From Epiperipatus broadwayi (Eukaryota; Onychophora; Udeonychophora; Euonychophora; Peripatidae): 64,000 nucleotides of DNA. Below are positions 39,201-51,122 of this stretch, piece by piece (position 1 is the stretch's first letter; every line of letters begins with the position of its first letter). The stretch lies in contig JAQFVV010012402.1 of the NCBI GenBank assembly GCA_028023455.1, positions 10,520,292-10,584,291 of the forward strand. Reading direction: 5' to 3'. The notes beneath the pieces are model-generated. The model searched no databases. It was given only the letters and a program-made list of their open reading frames with translations, and was not told the DNA's origin. Both the position numbers and the translations under genes were made by a program.

Positions 39201-40729
39201 TTTGGGAATCAACCTATTCTAAAATGAAATAAGAAAAAAAGGCATATAGAATAGATTTATTGATTCATACCTTGATAACATATTAATTAACAGCATGTAT
39301 TAATTATAAGTCTGATTTATCTAAAATAATTACATTGTCTCAACATCAAAAATCAAACTAATTTTTAAATAAACATTTGATGCATTTAAACTTATTTTGT
39401 ACATTATTATATTATGAGGTATAGTTGGTATAGTTTACTATATTGTGTCCTGTATATATAAAATAAACATATGTATATGGGAGTGGTGGGTGATCCATAA
39501 GCACTGCAGTGCTGAAGCACTCACAGAAAAAGAAATTATTAAATTTGTGCTTGATAATATCAATAATAATAATCATTCAATACTTTGCATCATGTAAATA
39601 TAACTAAGCACATTGTTTTTAAAAAGAAATATTTTAAGTGATACTTGCAATTCTATTCAAAGATGCTGCTAATTATAGCTATGCTAAAAATGTCATGAAT
39701 TTTTGTAAGTTCTGCTGAGAATTGTTTGCTTTTATTAATGTAGCCCAGTGCTATGGAGATGCTTGCTTCCATAGTGTCAATAGCTATTTGAGCATGATAT
39801 GATTACCTATTCTGATTTCTCTTCAGTGAACATATTTTTATTGTTTTTATTTAGGATGAGCAATAAAATATTCTGTTTTTTCTTGTAATTAACATTTATA
39901 AATTAACATATAAATAATATTTTAAATATTTATTATGATAGGTATCAGTGTTGAATACATAAAAAAGTTATATTTTCCCAATTGTCATTACAAAAAAAAA
40001 ATTAAAACATAAAGTAAAGATTAATCTAGTCCAGATATTATTTGCCATACACCAATTATTAAGATTAAAAAATACATGAGATCTTTTAACAATGATTGGT
40101 ATGGAAAAATAAATTGAGGGTATGGTAGTGAAATTCAAGTTTATTTTTTTACTTACTTTTTGGTGACAATACTATATGAAAGCAGCCCTGCTTAAAAATT
40201 TCATGGACTGCACCTGGTATATGGCCTGAGGAGAAAAAGGTTGAGTATGGCTGCTTTAGAGTATACTCTCAACTTTCATTTTTTACCACTAGGTAACACT
40301 CAGTCACCAGAAACTATGCTTTTCACTAGTGATTAATGCAATAATAAAAAAAGCTATTATAAATTTCTACAATTACATAATGTGATGAATATTTAAGAAA
40401 TAGTTTAAATGAACATCTATTCATTTCATTATAGAATGATATCAAATTACAATTCATATTTAAATTTTTCATTCTTCAGAAATTTTTTTTCCTGCAATTA
40501 TATTTGCTTTTAATACTGTTTTACCTTGATATTATTGAAATTTAAAAAAATAAGTTCCAATAACACATGCATTTCATTATTTAATATTTTCATTCATTTT
40601 ATTCCTTAACTTAATAATAAAGATTTTAAAATTAATAATTGCATTCATACTGTTTTTATGCTGTTTAAAAGATATATTGGAATATAAATTGAGCTGATCA
40701 AATGTCAGAAAAGTATAAAGTACTTTTTA
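36265..40729. other. AT-rich DNA, nothing recognised
   Basis: Long stretch with no family motif. At about 37,590-37,665 a minus-strand tRNA-like segment ('gagttcaaatcc', B-box-like) may be a remnant of another SINE. The patch near 36,900-37,000 is less AT-rich without coding signal. Confidence 0.4.
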
Positions 40730-41040
40730 ACATCACATGATCACCATCTCATGCTAGCACATAACTGTTATTAAACAGGCAAAAACTCTCCATATAGTAG
40801 TGCCACCACATGCTAACCAGAGTAATCAATGGATGTCAGAAGGCTTGTGCATAAAATTCCTATCTAGTGCTCTCAGATCCAAGGCTCCTCACTGATGAAG
40901 GCCACAAGCCAGAAACTAGTCTGGGGATATTGGATGAGTAGGCACTAGATAGGGATTTTATGCACAAGCCTTCTGGCATCCATTGATTACTCGGGTTAGC
41001 ACGAGGTGGCACTACTATATGAAGAGTTTTTGCCTGTTTA
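40730..41040. repeat. Fold-back family F, copy 3 (fullest)
   Basis: Flank 'catcacatgatcacc' (40,732) and 'atgctagcac', then ends 'ttaaacaggcaaaaactctc' (40,771) and 'gaagagtttttgcctgttta' (to 41,040). The arms include 'gcttgtgcataaaattcc' and its inverse. The centre carries 'gatgaaggccacaagccag'. Part of it reads as a short minus frame, but no transposase is present, so the family is presumably mobilised in trans if at all. Confidence 0.88.
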
Positions 41041-42196
41041 CTTTCTAACATAACACTAAAAGTACATCGTAAAGTTGTTTTTTTTCTTAAATTTTGACAT
41101 TATTAAACAGAGATCAACACAATATTGACACTTCTGTAAAATTACTTATATTATTGAAAAGTAAGCAAGGAATTTCACCAGAGATCTATACAACCCATAA
41201 TATGTGAGTAATATGAGATAATGATATCTTATTTCAAAATGGCTATCTCAAACATAAATAATAAAATTAGATTGTGACAATATTAGTTCAGAATTAATTC
41301 AATATAAAAATTAATCATAAAATTATACATTATAATAGAGGTGATCAGTTGATGATTCATGTACCAAACATAACTCTTTGCAATATTAAATATGAAATTA
41401 AAGGGAGTTTGAACCCAGACTTTCAAGCTTCATGGTAGATTGGATATCTAGAGACAAAAATAAAAAGTATGCGCTCAAAAAAAATAAAAATTCAAATTCA
41501 ATGAGTCAAACTTAATTTTGAGATGCATAGTCCAGATTAACCCATAATAGTTTTTAATTTTTATTTTGTAGTTGATGTTCTTATATTATGCTTTGATTAT
41601 TTTTTATAAGTTTTGCTATTTTATTCTTTATGGTTTTTAAAATTTATTTTCAATTAACCATCAAATTACAAATATACTGATTTATGTTCTTCCATAATGA
41701 GTTGCAATGTTGTAGATCACTATCTAGTACAATATTATTACATTATATAGAGATATTATTACATTATATAGAGTCATTGTGTAAAAAAAACTTTAAGCTT
41801 GTAGCAAGTTATAACAACAATTGTAGAATATAATAATAAAATTGGAGCAAATGACTTAAATAGACAAGAATTTAGAGAAAAATACGAAATGTTACATTTG
41901 GAAAATAGTGATCTCATCTTCCATTGTTAGGTACACTGGTTTTCTAAAATACAAATTGGAAGTAGATTTTGGGATCTGAAAATATATTTTTATGATTTAA
42001 AAAACTACTGAAGGAAAGAGCTCTTTTATATAATAATACCTGGCCATTTAATTTTAGAACTCTTGCTTCATTCAATCATTCATTTCATTGTTTGAAATCT
42101 GAGGCTGAAAAGCAAAAAATTGTTTATTAAATATTTTAAATTTTTAGTCTGTTATTTCTTACTTAGAAAACAAAATTCGGCACTTAAAGAGCAAAG
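41041..42196. other. AT-rich DNA, nothing recognised
   Basis: At about 41,400-41,450 'gagtttgaacccag' resembles the B-box edge of repeat family H. A short direct duplication 'attacattatatagag' lies near 41,738-41,772. Confidence 0.4.
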
Positions 42197-42308
42197 TCAA
42201 GCATTGGTAGCCAAAAAGTTAGCACAGCAGCCTTGCAAGCAATTGCTTGCAGACAGTTGTTTGCGGGTTTGCTTCCCAGCCGATGCTTTGCCATATGGAA
42301 AAAAAAAG
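42197..42308 (+). repeat. tRNA-derived SINE (copy 5, decayed)
   Basis: It begins 'caagcattggtagcc', has 'ccttgcaagcaattgcttgc', a weakened B box 'gggtttgcttcccag' and 'gatgctttgccatatgg', then an A-run. The A box has been lost by substitution ('gccaaaaagttag'). Confidence 0.8.
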
Positions 42309-42499
42309 AACAAAATGAACATACTGTGGGTAATATTAATTTCCACAAAATATACTACAAAATCAGAGTATTGCAAAATTAATTTGAATATCGCTTTGGC
42401 TATTTTGTTAAAAAAAAAAGATCCTATACTTGCATTTATAAGCCTCTTTGCTTTGTAAAATCAAAATCATCCAGATTATCTAGTAACGTACGTTTTATT

Positions 42500-42725
42500 G
42501 ACTTAACAATAAATTCATTAAAATATGAAGATATAAAGCTGAGCACTGATTGTATATATGTGTGGAGATAATAATCTGAACCAACGGATGATTGCTGGTT
42601 TAGCATGAAATACGTATATTGGTGATTATTTATCTTTTTATCATGTGTATGATTGGGTGAGTCAGCAATATGAGTTGGCATGGAGAGTTGAAGGTCATAT
42701 GAAAGTCTGAGTTCGAATCCCTTAT
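42500..42725. repeat. Repeat family H, single unit
   Basis: Same orientation as 35,105. It contains 'gagcactgattgtatata', 'tttagcatgaaatacgta', 'tatctttttatcatgt' and the right edge 'gagttcgaatccc', a near-consensus B box at 42,709-42,721. Confidence 0.6.
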
Positions 42726-43369
42726 ATTAAATTTATTATTGAAAATGAAACTTGATAAACTCCTCACAGTTATAAATGATGTTGACATGATTAATTTCTA
42801 GTGATTATTATTCTGTGAACAGTTTCCAGAATTAATAAATTTATCTCAGGCTTATTTCTATCATTTTAAAACAACATACAGTTCTGAATAGATATTTTCA
42901 TTCATAAAATGACTAAGTGATTCAAATTTGAAAAATATTCTGTTTATTTCATTAACAAACTTAGTTCAAACGTAAAACGTCTGGTGGAAGAAAATCAGAG
43001 ACAGAAGTAATGATTGAACATTCAATTTTTTTTATAGCACTTCATTATATCATGAAAATAAATAATATTTATCCATATTGACATATTTTATATAAAAATT
43101 GAATATTTAAATACAGAAGTTTGTATGGTGCATGTGAAATCATGCATGAAAAAAATTGGTGCATATATTATGAGATGTTCACAATCCCTGTCTTATGGCT
43201 TATTGCTTAGGATTTATTTATTCATTATATATAATAACATATTTTTGAAATATTTAATAATATTAATTATAATTGCATCTACAAATATCTATTTTCATTA
43301 GTTGATACAAAAAAAGCCAAAGTTTGTGACCTGTTAAGTATGTACTGCATCATCATTATATATACACAG
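42726..43369. other. AT-rich DNA, nothing recognised
   Basis: No open frame with motifs and no notable repeat. Confidence 0.5.
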
Positions 43370-44060
43370 AGGAACAAAAAATAAAAGGAAATTTTGTAAT
43401 AAAAATTGTATATTTATTTTTAGGTGTATAAATTGAATCACTTTAAAAAGTATAATCTATTTAATGCAGTGAACTGGTCTAAATCAATTTGTCACTTTTC
43501 GAACTAGTTTAGAAACACTTGCAAAGTGATGTTTTAATGCTTCTGTCATTTTCCCCTTCAGTTCTAAGTCCGCAAAAACAAAATTACGTAATTTTTTTCA
43601 TTTGAGAGATTAAAAAATTGTACAATGTGAGATTGAGAAAATACATCTGATAGATAAGCTTGGTTTTGCTTAATTTAATTTTAAAATGTTTCATACTCAA
43701 GACTTTGAGAGATGACAATATTGAGGTAGATTTTGCACTCTTCTTTGTTTAAAACAGGATGTATATATTTTACCACATAACATAAATGTTTCAGAACTTT
43801 CGGATAAAATGCCTGGCTGTTATAAGCTAGATTTAAGAGGAAAATGACATTTTTGAACATTTTAACTATTACAAAAAACTGACAAATATGGAAAATGTAC
43901 TTTACAAAAAAATTTGCTATGTGACTCCATGAATTCACACAGTGATATAATTTGACAGATAGATTCAGAAGGGTTTCTTCAAGAAGTATCTAATGGCTGA
44001 AGTATATACTACAACAGGTATGCAAACCAGAGAACAATTTCTGTTACTTTTTAGTCCCCC
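43370..44060. repeat. Dispersed repeat R, copy 2
   Basis: Aligns with 25,790-26,480 over its length with moderate divergence and small indels. It ends at the 'acatatatat' that flanks the RTE LINE, so the LINE inserted at or near its right end. Confidence 0.75.
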
Positions 44061-44375
44061 CACATATATATCATCATCATCAACCATTATCAATCCACTG
44101 CAAGATGAAGGTCTCTCCAAGTTCAATCCATCTTTTCCTATCTTTAGCTTCTCTTCTTCACATCACCCCTGCACACTTTCTTATTTCATCCATCCATCTC
44201 ACATGTGGTCTCTTTCTGGCTCTTTTACAATCTCTTGGAATTCGGTTTAAAATTTCAATTGTCCATCTATTATCATCTCTTCTAACAATATGCCCAGCCC
44301 AACTCCACTTCAGTTTTTTAAATTTTTCAGTGAGGTCAGTAGCACCTTTTTGTTCTCTTACACATACATTGCGAA
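44061..44375 (-). pseudogene. RTE ORF, C-terminal end and 3' tail
   Basis: On the minus strand it reads KLKWSWAGHIVRRDDNRWT, then ARKRPHVRWMDEIRKCAGV, one stop in place of the usual Trp-Met region, and DRKRWIELGETFILQWIDNG. That is the conserved C-terminus of RTE-clade proteins. It ends in a (GAT)n tail, seen on the plus strand as 'atcatcatcatc' at 44,067. There is no start in this fragment. Confidence 0.85.
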
Positions 44376-45270
44376 ATGATAAAGATATACCATATGATTG
44401 TAAGAATGCAGTATTAATATTAATATTTAAAAAATGTGATAAAAAAGATATTAAAAGTTACAGACCTATCAGTCTTTTATCAGTTTTATACAAAAATTTT
44501 ACTAAGATAATTATAACTCGTCTACAGAAAACACTGGATTTCCACCAAGCAAGAGAACAAGCTGGATTTAAAAGTGGTTTTAGTACAGTAGATCATATCC
44601 AGGGTATTAAAAGAAATTATAGAAAGGACAAATGAATATGAGTTGCCATTATGCTTAGGATTTGTAGATTATGAAAAGGCATTTGATTCTATAAACATTT
44701 CTTCAGTGATTAAAGCATTGGATCATCAAGGTGTAGATCCAGGATATTGTCATACTTCAAAGAATATTTATAAAAATGCAACAGCAACAATTAGATTACA
44801 TAATGATAGTAGGAAAATCAACATTGAAAAGGGTGTAAGACAGGGTGACTCCATATCTCCAAAACTTTTTACAGCAGTGCTGCAAGAAGTATTTTGTGGA
44901 TTAAAATGGGAAGCTAAAGAAGTGAAAGTAAATGGAGATTATTTAAGTCATTTAGATTTCGCAGATGATGTAGTTGTTTTTGCAAATAATGCTTTGGAGC
45001 TACAGGAAATGTTGCAGGAGTTATCAGATGAAAGTAGGAAAGTAGGACTAAAGATAAATGTTAAAAAGACTAAAGTAATGTTTAATAGATTTTCTCAAAT
45101 ATGAAAATAAAGATTGATTGTGATGAGTTAGAAGAAGTTAACAGTTACAAATACCTTGGTCAAATTATTAATACAGATGAAAATATAATGGATGAAATTA
45201 ATCATAGAATTAAACTTGTTTGGAGTTCTTTTGGTAGAAATAACTTTATACTAAAAGGAAATATGCCTAT
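44376..45270 (+). pseudogene. RTE ORF, reverse transcriptase part
   Basis: It starts inside the domain (IPYDCKNAVLILIFKK), with YRPISLLSVLYK, then a frameshift near 44,610-44,635, then LGFVDYEKAFDSI, VRQGDSISPKLF and LDFADDVVVFANN with the catalytic ADD at about 44,960. A TGA at 45,102 is followed in another frame by EVNSYKYLGQIINTDENI and SSFGRNNFILKG. After that the element stops at a (TA)n run. Reverse transcriptase motifs are otherwise well preserved, so the insertion is not very old. Confidence 0.88.
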
Positions 45271-48052
45271 ATATATATATATATATATATTGAAATGGAC
45301 AGTTTCATCCATCTGCCCGTTTCACTTATGTTACCCACACGTCTATCTATATGCCAGGTTTAAACCTTCCCAGAGTACACATCTGAATAACATTAAATTA
45401 TTATAGATGCAGAATCTCATATATATATATGCGAGCAGTACGTCTGTAATTTAATTGAATATGTATAGATTACAGATATGTATCAATTTTATAAATATTT
45501 CCAATTTAGGAAATATTTTAGTCTAAATTATTTATGTTAATGGTATATATATTACAGATAGGTAAATTCATTATATAGACATTTCTATTTTAAGAAATAT
45601 TTTAGTTAAATTATTTAGCAACTTTATTATTGTATTTGTGAAATCACATATACATATCTCCTGTTATTCTGCATTTATTCTACCGCCTCTGGTTATAAAG
45701 TGTTTTCTGCTAATTACAGGGTAATTTTGTCGAAAATAACATTCGATTTTGTAAAACAGATTTAATATAGGTCACGTATCCAGTCCTAAAACAGTCCTAA
45801 AATAGCGTGGATATTGTTTGAAATATATAATGTTAACAACAAGATAAGCAAGAAAGCAAAATCTAAATTACTTTGTTATCACTAAAATTGTTTGTCTAAA
45901 TAAAGAAATGAGTTTTCTACCGGTGGGAATAATTAAATGTTTTGCTAAAATAAAAATGGATTTTTCAGCTACGCAAAAAAATAACAGGTGTGCAGATTTC
46001 AAAAGGTAAAAATACTTGAAGTTTTATTAACAAGGAGATCAATCATATATATATTAAGTGAACTGTAGGCCGAATCTACGCCGGTTTCACCTTAAAATGG
46101 TCGAGTAGGGGCCATAATTCACCGCCTCTCCTCGCGGAGAATGGAGAGCTTTGGTCCAATGAAACCTAATGCCATCATCAGCAAAAGTAGCCCATGGAAA
46201 AATCTCTGTTAACTGTGCATCATCATCAAGTGTCAACTTATTATCGTCCCAAGTGCTTCAAAACCAGCTGCAATGGAAACAACTAAATGGTAAAATTTTC
46301 TCAGAGCTCTTGTCTATAAACTGTGACTTTCGTTTCTCTATTTTAAAAGCTAGCTATTCACTAAATCTGCTTTCATCAAACACCTTTACTAAAATCTACA
46401 AAGAAGATTGTTAAATGCTAAGTCTTGCCTGATTATAAAATTTAAATTCTCTTTTAAATTGTAAAACTCCTAATAATCTATTTTAAATGTATAATTTTCT
46501 GCGGCATCTTTATGCCTATTTCTAAATCTATTCAATTTTGTTTTATGATTTTATCATTTTAATATAATATGTATATTTAATATGCCAAATGACTCGAAAC
46601 CGCACGATAATGTAATGTTACACGATTGCGTTATACATATGTATAAGTTGCGGATGTGTCTTTACAAAGTATGCAATGTACACTTATCAGCTTGTTTGCA
46701 TGATTTTCGATGACGTGCTGGCAGAGGTCACTCTCATCCACTTTAGTTCGGGTTCAAGCACACTTTTAGAACTAGGGCATAAGGACCTAGATGATTCATA
46801 ATGCTTATCCGACTACCTGAACTACTAATGTTCTTATTCGCAGCAGGTTGAGCGATCTTAGGGCAAACCGAGTCTTTGGGGACTGAAGCCCCTGAATAAT
46901 GACTCATTCACACCTTTTGCTTAGTTAATACTTTAATATGTGCCATAGAGGATATGGGTAAACCTATCATAAATCAGTTTTCTTCCCCTTTATATTAAAC
47001 ACTTATCTAGCATTAGTATATGTCATAATCTAGGATAACATGCTAACCTGCGTATCTCTGAGCCTAATTACATGCTCGAATTAACTTTGTATTAAATATA
47101 CGCCATAGGAGCGTTATGATAGTTAGTTATATAGCTTTGGCTATAAAGTTCCGCATGATCTAGTAGACTACGAAAGAGCTAGAAATTTGGCATATTAATT
47201 AATATAGGCATGAAATTCCAATACCGCACTACACATTATTAAACGCTTATAATGAAATATATAACATGAATCTCAGCAGTTATCTAATGCCTGCGAGCAT
47301 TATACCTCACGTTCCCACCATATAATTTGGTATGTTTTGATTTATTGTTTGCTATTATTTATTAAAATAATAATATTTAAGATTATCACTCGTTTGCATA
47401 TTTTATTGTCTGTGAATCCATTTTATCCAACTCTATATTTAATTGCACATACACTATTTCATATATATGTAGATCAGCCTGTTAAGTTCTATAATTAATT
47501 ACTTAGCCATATGTGTAAATATCTTATTAAATCAGTGATAAATTAGTTAAATTATGAGTCTCTTGTTTTACCGGGAGTGACTGCTGGACCGAGAGTGAAT
47601 TGATTGTCTGTGTACGTTGAGGAATGTCATCCATAGGGTAGTAAATCATTGAGCAGAGGTGAAAGGGTTGAATGTTGGTCGGATTCTGGATCACAGCATC
47701 TGGATTCGATCAGCTTTAGTGTATTTTGCCTATGTTCTAGATTTTGTTGCATGGAGGGACAATTCTTACCATTACAATATATATATATTATATATTTATA
47801 AAAGAAGTAGCAGGTTAATTATAGCTTCTTTACAAAGAATGAAAAGAAAAAAAATAATGAATCTCTCAATATAGATTTATAATTATGAAGTTATTAATCT
47901 GCTTAAAAGTTCTTTTGATATTAATGATAATTGGCTACACCTTTTGTCTTGTAGCCATTGGAACAGAATATTTAAATTTGATTTGGTTAGTGATTTAATA
48001 ATAAATTGTTGTATTTGGTTTATTATTTTGAATACTTTAGTTTTTGGCATTT
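45271..48052. other. Block of higher GC without recognised gene
   Basis: It starts with a (TA)n run (45,270-45,291) and is visibly less AT-rich, especially 46,060-46,330 and 46,580-47,330. It holds a tandem pair of about 80 bp (45,470-45,536 and 45,552-45,620, sharing 'attacagata' and 'aaatattttag.taaattattta') and a hairpin-forming 'ctcctcgcggag' at about 46,130. An 81-codon plus frame at 46,169-46,414 (Ser/Leu-rich, no known motif) and a 71-codon frame at 47,659 are not convincing genes. It could be part of an unrecognised element inserted beside the RTE. Confidence 0.4.
46719..46761 (+). other. tRNA-like promoter boxes (weak)
   Basis: 'tggcagaggtc' (46,719-46,729) resembles an A box except at its last base, and 'ggttcaagcac' (46,751-46,761) resembles a B box. 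The spacing is about right for a tRNA-derived element. No tRNA fold is claimed; this may be the head of another SINE. Confidence 0.25.
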
Positions 48053-48081
48053 GATATATATATATATATATATATATAAAT

Positions 48082-48124
<43 letters not shown>
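48053..48124. repeat. (TA)n flank, insertion site of the LTR element
   Basis: An interrupted TA run ends exactly at the first base of the 5' LTR. The 3' LTR also ends against a TA run, so the target was a TA microsatellite and the 4-5 bp site duplication ('atat' or 'tatat') cannot be placed uniquely. Confidence 0.85.
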
Positions 48125-48127
<3 letters not shown>

Positions 48128-49092
48128 GCCATTACAATTTAGTCACTAGCTAAATTTATAGTAATGTGCATGTAGAAAAGGTAAACCAAAAATCATCATC
48201 ACATTTTTATATAACCATAAATGAAGCTGTAGGGCATCCAAGTTCAAACCCTACAAGGTCCAGTTCTAAAAGCTTTAAACAGAGAAAGAATGGGTCAACA
48301 ATTACATGCTTTACTTGTTTGTGTGTTGATAGAAAGGTAATACACACATTTAAACTATTTAATATTTAATTTTTCTTTAAAAAGCAAAGTTATAATGCAT
48401 ACATATAGGCAATGTATGTGTAAATTATTTAATTGTTTTATATTTCAAATATTAAACATTTTAACTTTCTTTAAAACTAACCTATGCTTGATCAATTCTA
48501 ATATTTTATTCTATACTTTTATTTTGCTTTTCTTTAATTATAAGTGGGATTTAAAAGTTACAGATTTAATTAAATAATTGGGTTATAATTACTAAGCTAG
48601 CAATCATATTATTTAAGGTTAGTTTATGAATGATTTGAAAGAATGAAGGATGTGTGTACATTACATACAAAAATTTACATTTCCTAAATATTGAAAGAAA
48701 AGGAAGTATTAAATCTGTCAAATTATTTTTTTTTGTACAATTTTTTTGTTAAAAGAGGAAATCTGTTTAATCAGATATCGATCTTTGTAGCAATTTTTTT
48801 TTGTAAATGATTGTTTCACTTTGGAAGCTTATAATGGGTCAGAGCTCTAAATTTTGAAATTGTCTTATCTCAAGATCTAAAGAAGGAAGCTCAAAGATTT
48901 GAAGTGTTACCTGGATGTTAAAAAGAAAAAAAAAGAAAAGAAAGGAAATAAGGATTGAGTCTATTTTTTTTTTAAACAAAAGTGTCTGGAAAAAGGATTA
49001 AACTTTTCAGTTGAAAAATAATATAGTTGAAAATAAATTAGAGATCTAATTAAAACAAATTTGTCCAAAAATAGCAAGTGATGCTATCTCTG

Positions 49093-49127
49093 ATTGGTTA
49101 AGTTAGCTAAAAATTGGATATAAAAAG
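49093..49127 (+). promoter_or_regulatory. Putative LTR promoter: CCAAT-type site and TATA box
   Basis: ATTGG (inverted CCAAT) at 49,093-49,097 and TATAAAAAG at 49,119-49,127, repeated unchanged in the 3' LTR at 56,277-56,285. Transcription would start about 30 bases downstream, inferred from usual TATA spacing. Confidence 0.5.
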
Positions 49128-51034
49128 CTGTCTTGAATTATTATTAAGATTATTGTTTATGATTCAGATTATTAAACTATCCAATTGAATGCTGAAAATA
49201 TAAGAAATGTCTGGCTAGAAAAATTATATGTATGTCCCATCGGTTCTGGACCATCTGGGGAAGCTGCACATCACATAGGAAAGAAAAGATGTTGTGTCTA
49301 AAATAATATTCTACACCTTTCAACTGACCAGAGAAATAAGATGTTTTTAATAGAAGGAAGAAAGCATTCACCTGCATTCAAAGAAGATGAATTAATCTAC
49401 TGATAAATATTAATCATCAAGTCCAATTAATTGTTACAACAACTGATTTTAAACTCAAGAAAATTTACAAATGTGAAAACAACTGCTGTATTTCATCCAC
49501 ATGCTTGACAGGAAGAGAAGAAAAATTAATATAATGATTTCCAAATTATCCACTAAAGCAAATAACCTCAATAGAGTCACCATCATCAAATAGTTATACA
49601 CCTCAAGAAAGAGATTGTTCCCACATAAAACGGAAATGGTAGCTGCAGAAATATAAACCTTATACAAGACAAGTTTGAACCCTTGGAAATTCGCCACAAA
49701 CAAAAGATCGGTAATATGACTTTTTATATCTATTTTCTTTATGATATCAGTCTTAAGAAACATTTTAGCAATAAAGTGGTATATTTTTATTTAAAGAACC
49801 TTTAAAGACTATTCAGATCGATTAAAACAAGAATGTCTTACTAAAAATAACTTTGAGCTTCATAAATGATCTTGAATGTATGAAAATGATTTGTTTATTA
49901 ATTTTACAATATTAATGTGTAAAACAATTTTTTTTTTATGGTATTATGATTTTAGTTTTAACTAATATATTATTATTTTGGTTTTAAATAATATTTTGTT
50001 ATCATGGGATAAAACACGCACATACATAATGATATTTTATATGTGTATAATTGCGAGTGAATGTGGAGTAACAAGTAGTGTTAGAATATTAGATTAGTTT
50101 GTTTCAAGTTAAGTATAGCATTTCAGAGGTAGAAGAGAGGGGGGAGATAATGATTTAAAACTCTTTTCTAAAACTTGCTCTTTCAATTCTACTAACATTT
50201 TTTTTTACATTCTATTTACATGTTGGATTTTTAAAGTATGTGTGCTAATGAGCAGATAATATTTTTTGTCTTGAAATACTTTTCATGGTCAATGTGACGT
50301 TCAACTTAATACAAATACATTTGAAGGGAAAGGGGGAAGAACTTAAAATTAATCTGAGGATTGTTATATAATCAATTATTATTATTATTATTCATGTCAA
50401 TTTTCATATTATCTAGAAATTTTTATGTATATGTTAGAAATGTAGTAATAAATATTAGTTTGTTTTATTAAACGAGGCGTATATATTTCATTAAGTGTAG
50501 TCTTTGTTAAGTGTGATTATTCATCATCATCAATGGTTGAATATTAGTTATTTAAGATATAAGTAAATATGCTAAAATTAAGCAATAATTATGAATTTCT
50601 TTATAAAAATTAGTTTTATGTTTAGGCTTAGTCCTAGAGCTGTAGTTGAAACCATTGTCATTATTGTTATTATTATCATCATCATCATCGTCATCAACAT
50701 TTTAATTAATGAGCTGTTTAACTGTTTAAAGGCCATAAATAAATATTGATTTTATAATATTTAGTGATCTCTTAGTATTATTATAACCACATCCCATCAT
50801 CTATTTCATGCAAGGATGAGTGAATTGCCATCCTAAATTAGTTATATATAATCTGAGCTAGTAAACTTACAAAACTATTGAAACACATTTGTTATGCTAA
50901 GATCTGAGAAATGATTTATGTCTAATATACTCCACTTTGGTTTAAAGATGTTTTACTTTTACCTAAATATTAGTGCTTATAGTGATATGGCTCAAAAAGC
51001 AAAATCTTCCATTTTATTATAAATAAAGTACCAA

Positions 51035-51122
51035 GAAGGGATTCAAACCCGGTACATGTGAAAGGTTATCAGATATAACCGTGTCTAGATTCAGATAATC
51101 TAGTGGCGCCCTGCTAGACCAT
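51035..51122 (-). other. tRNA-like segment inside the 5' LTR
   Basis: On the minus strand: an A-box match TGGTCTAGCAGG (51,110-51,121) and a B-box-like GGGTTTGAATCCC (51,038-51,050). Between them are two perfect hairpins, stem CTAGATT with loop ATCTG and stem GGTTAT with the same loop ATCTG, where the anticodon arm and a long variable arm would sit. It could be a captured tRNA(Leu/Ser type)-like gene or a SINE head. It is identical in the 3' LTR. Confidence 0.5.

Larger units (their letters stand above)
44061..45270. mobile_element. RTE-type LINE with 5' inversion
   Basis: Two pieces of one RTE element lie in opposite orientation: the 3' end on the minus strand (44,061-44,375) and the reverse transcriptase on the plus strand (44,376-45,270). 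The inner junction is the 5' edge of the reverse-transcriptase piece, and its 3' edge meets the outer flank, as expected from twin priming. About 55-60 residues between the two pieces are missing. Both outer flanks are (TA)-rich. Confidence 0.8.

Noticed and set aside
40860-41051. 63-codon minus frame as a gene
   Set aside because: It lies entirely inside fold-back family F and is absent in the other copies.
48166-49763. Short ORFs repeated identically at 55,331-56,921
   Set aside because: Identity comes from the two LTR copies, not from selection on proteins; no motifs, and they lie in LTR sequence.
50518-50700. 'atcatcatcatc' runs inside the 5' LTR as RTE 3' ends
   Set aside because: No RTE C-terminal coding sequence is adjacent; simple-repeat similarity only.
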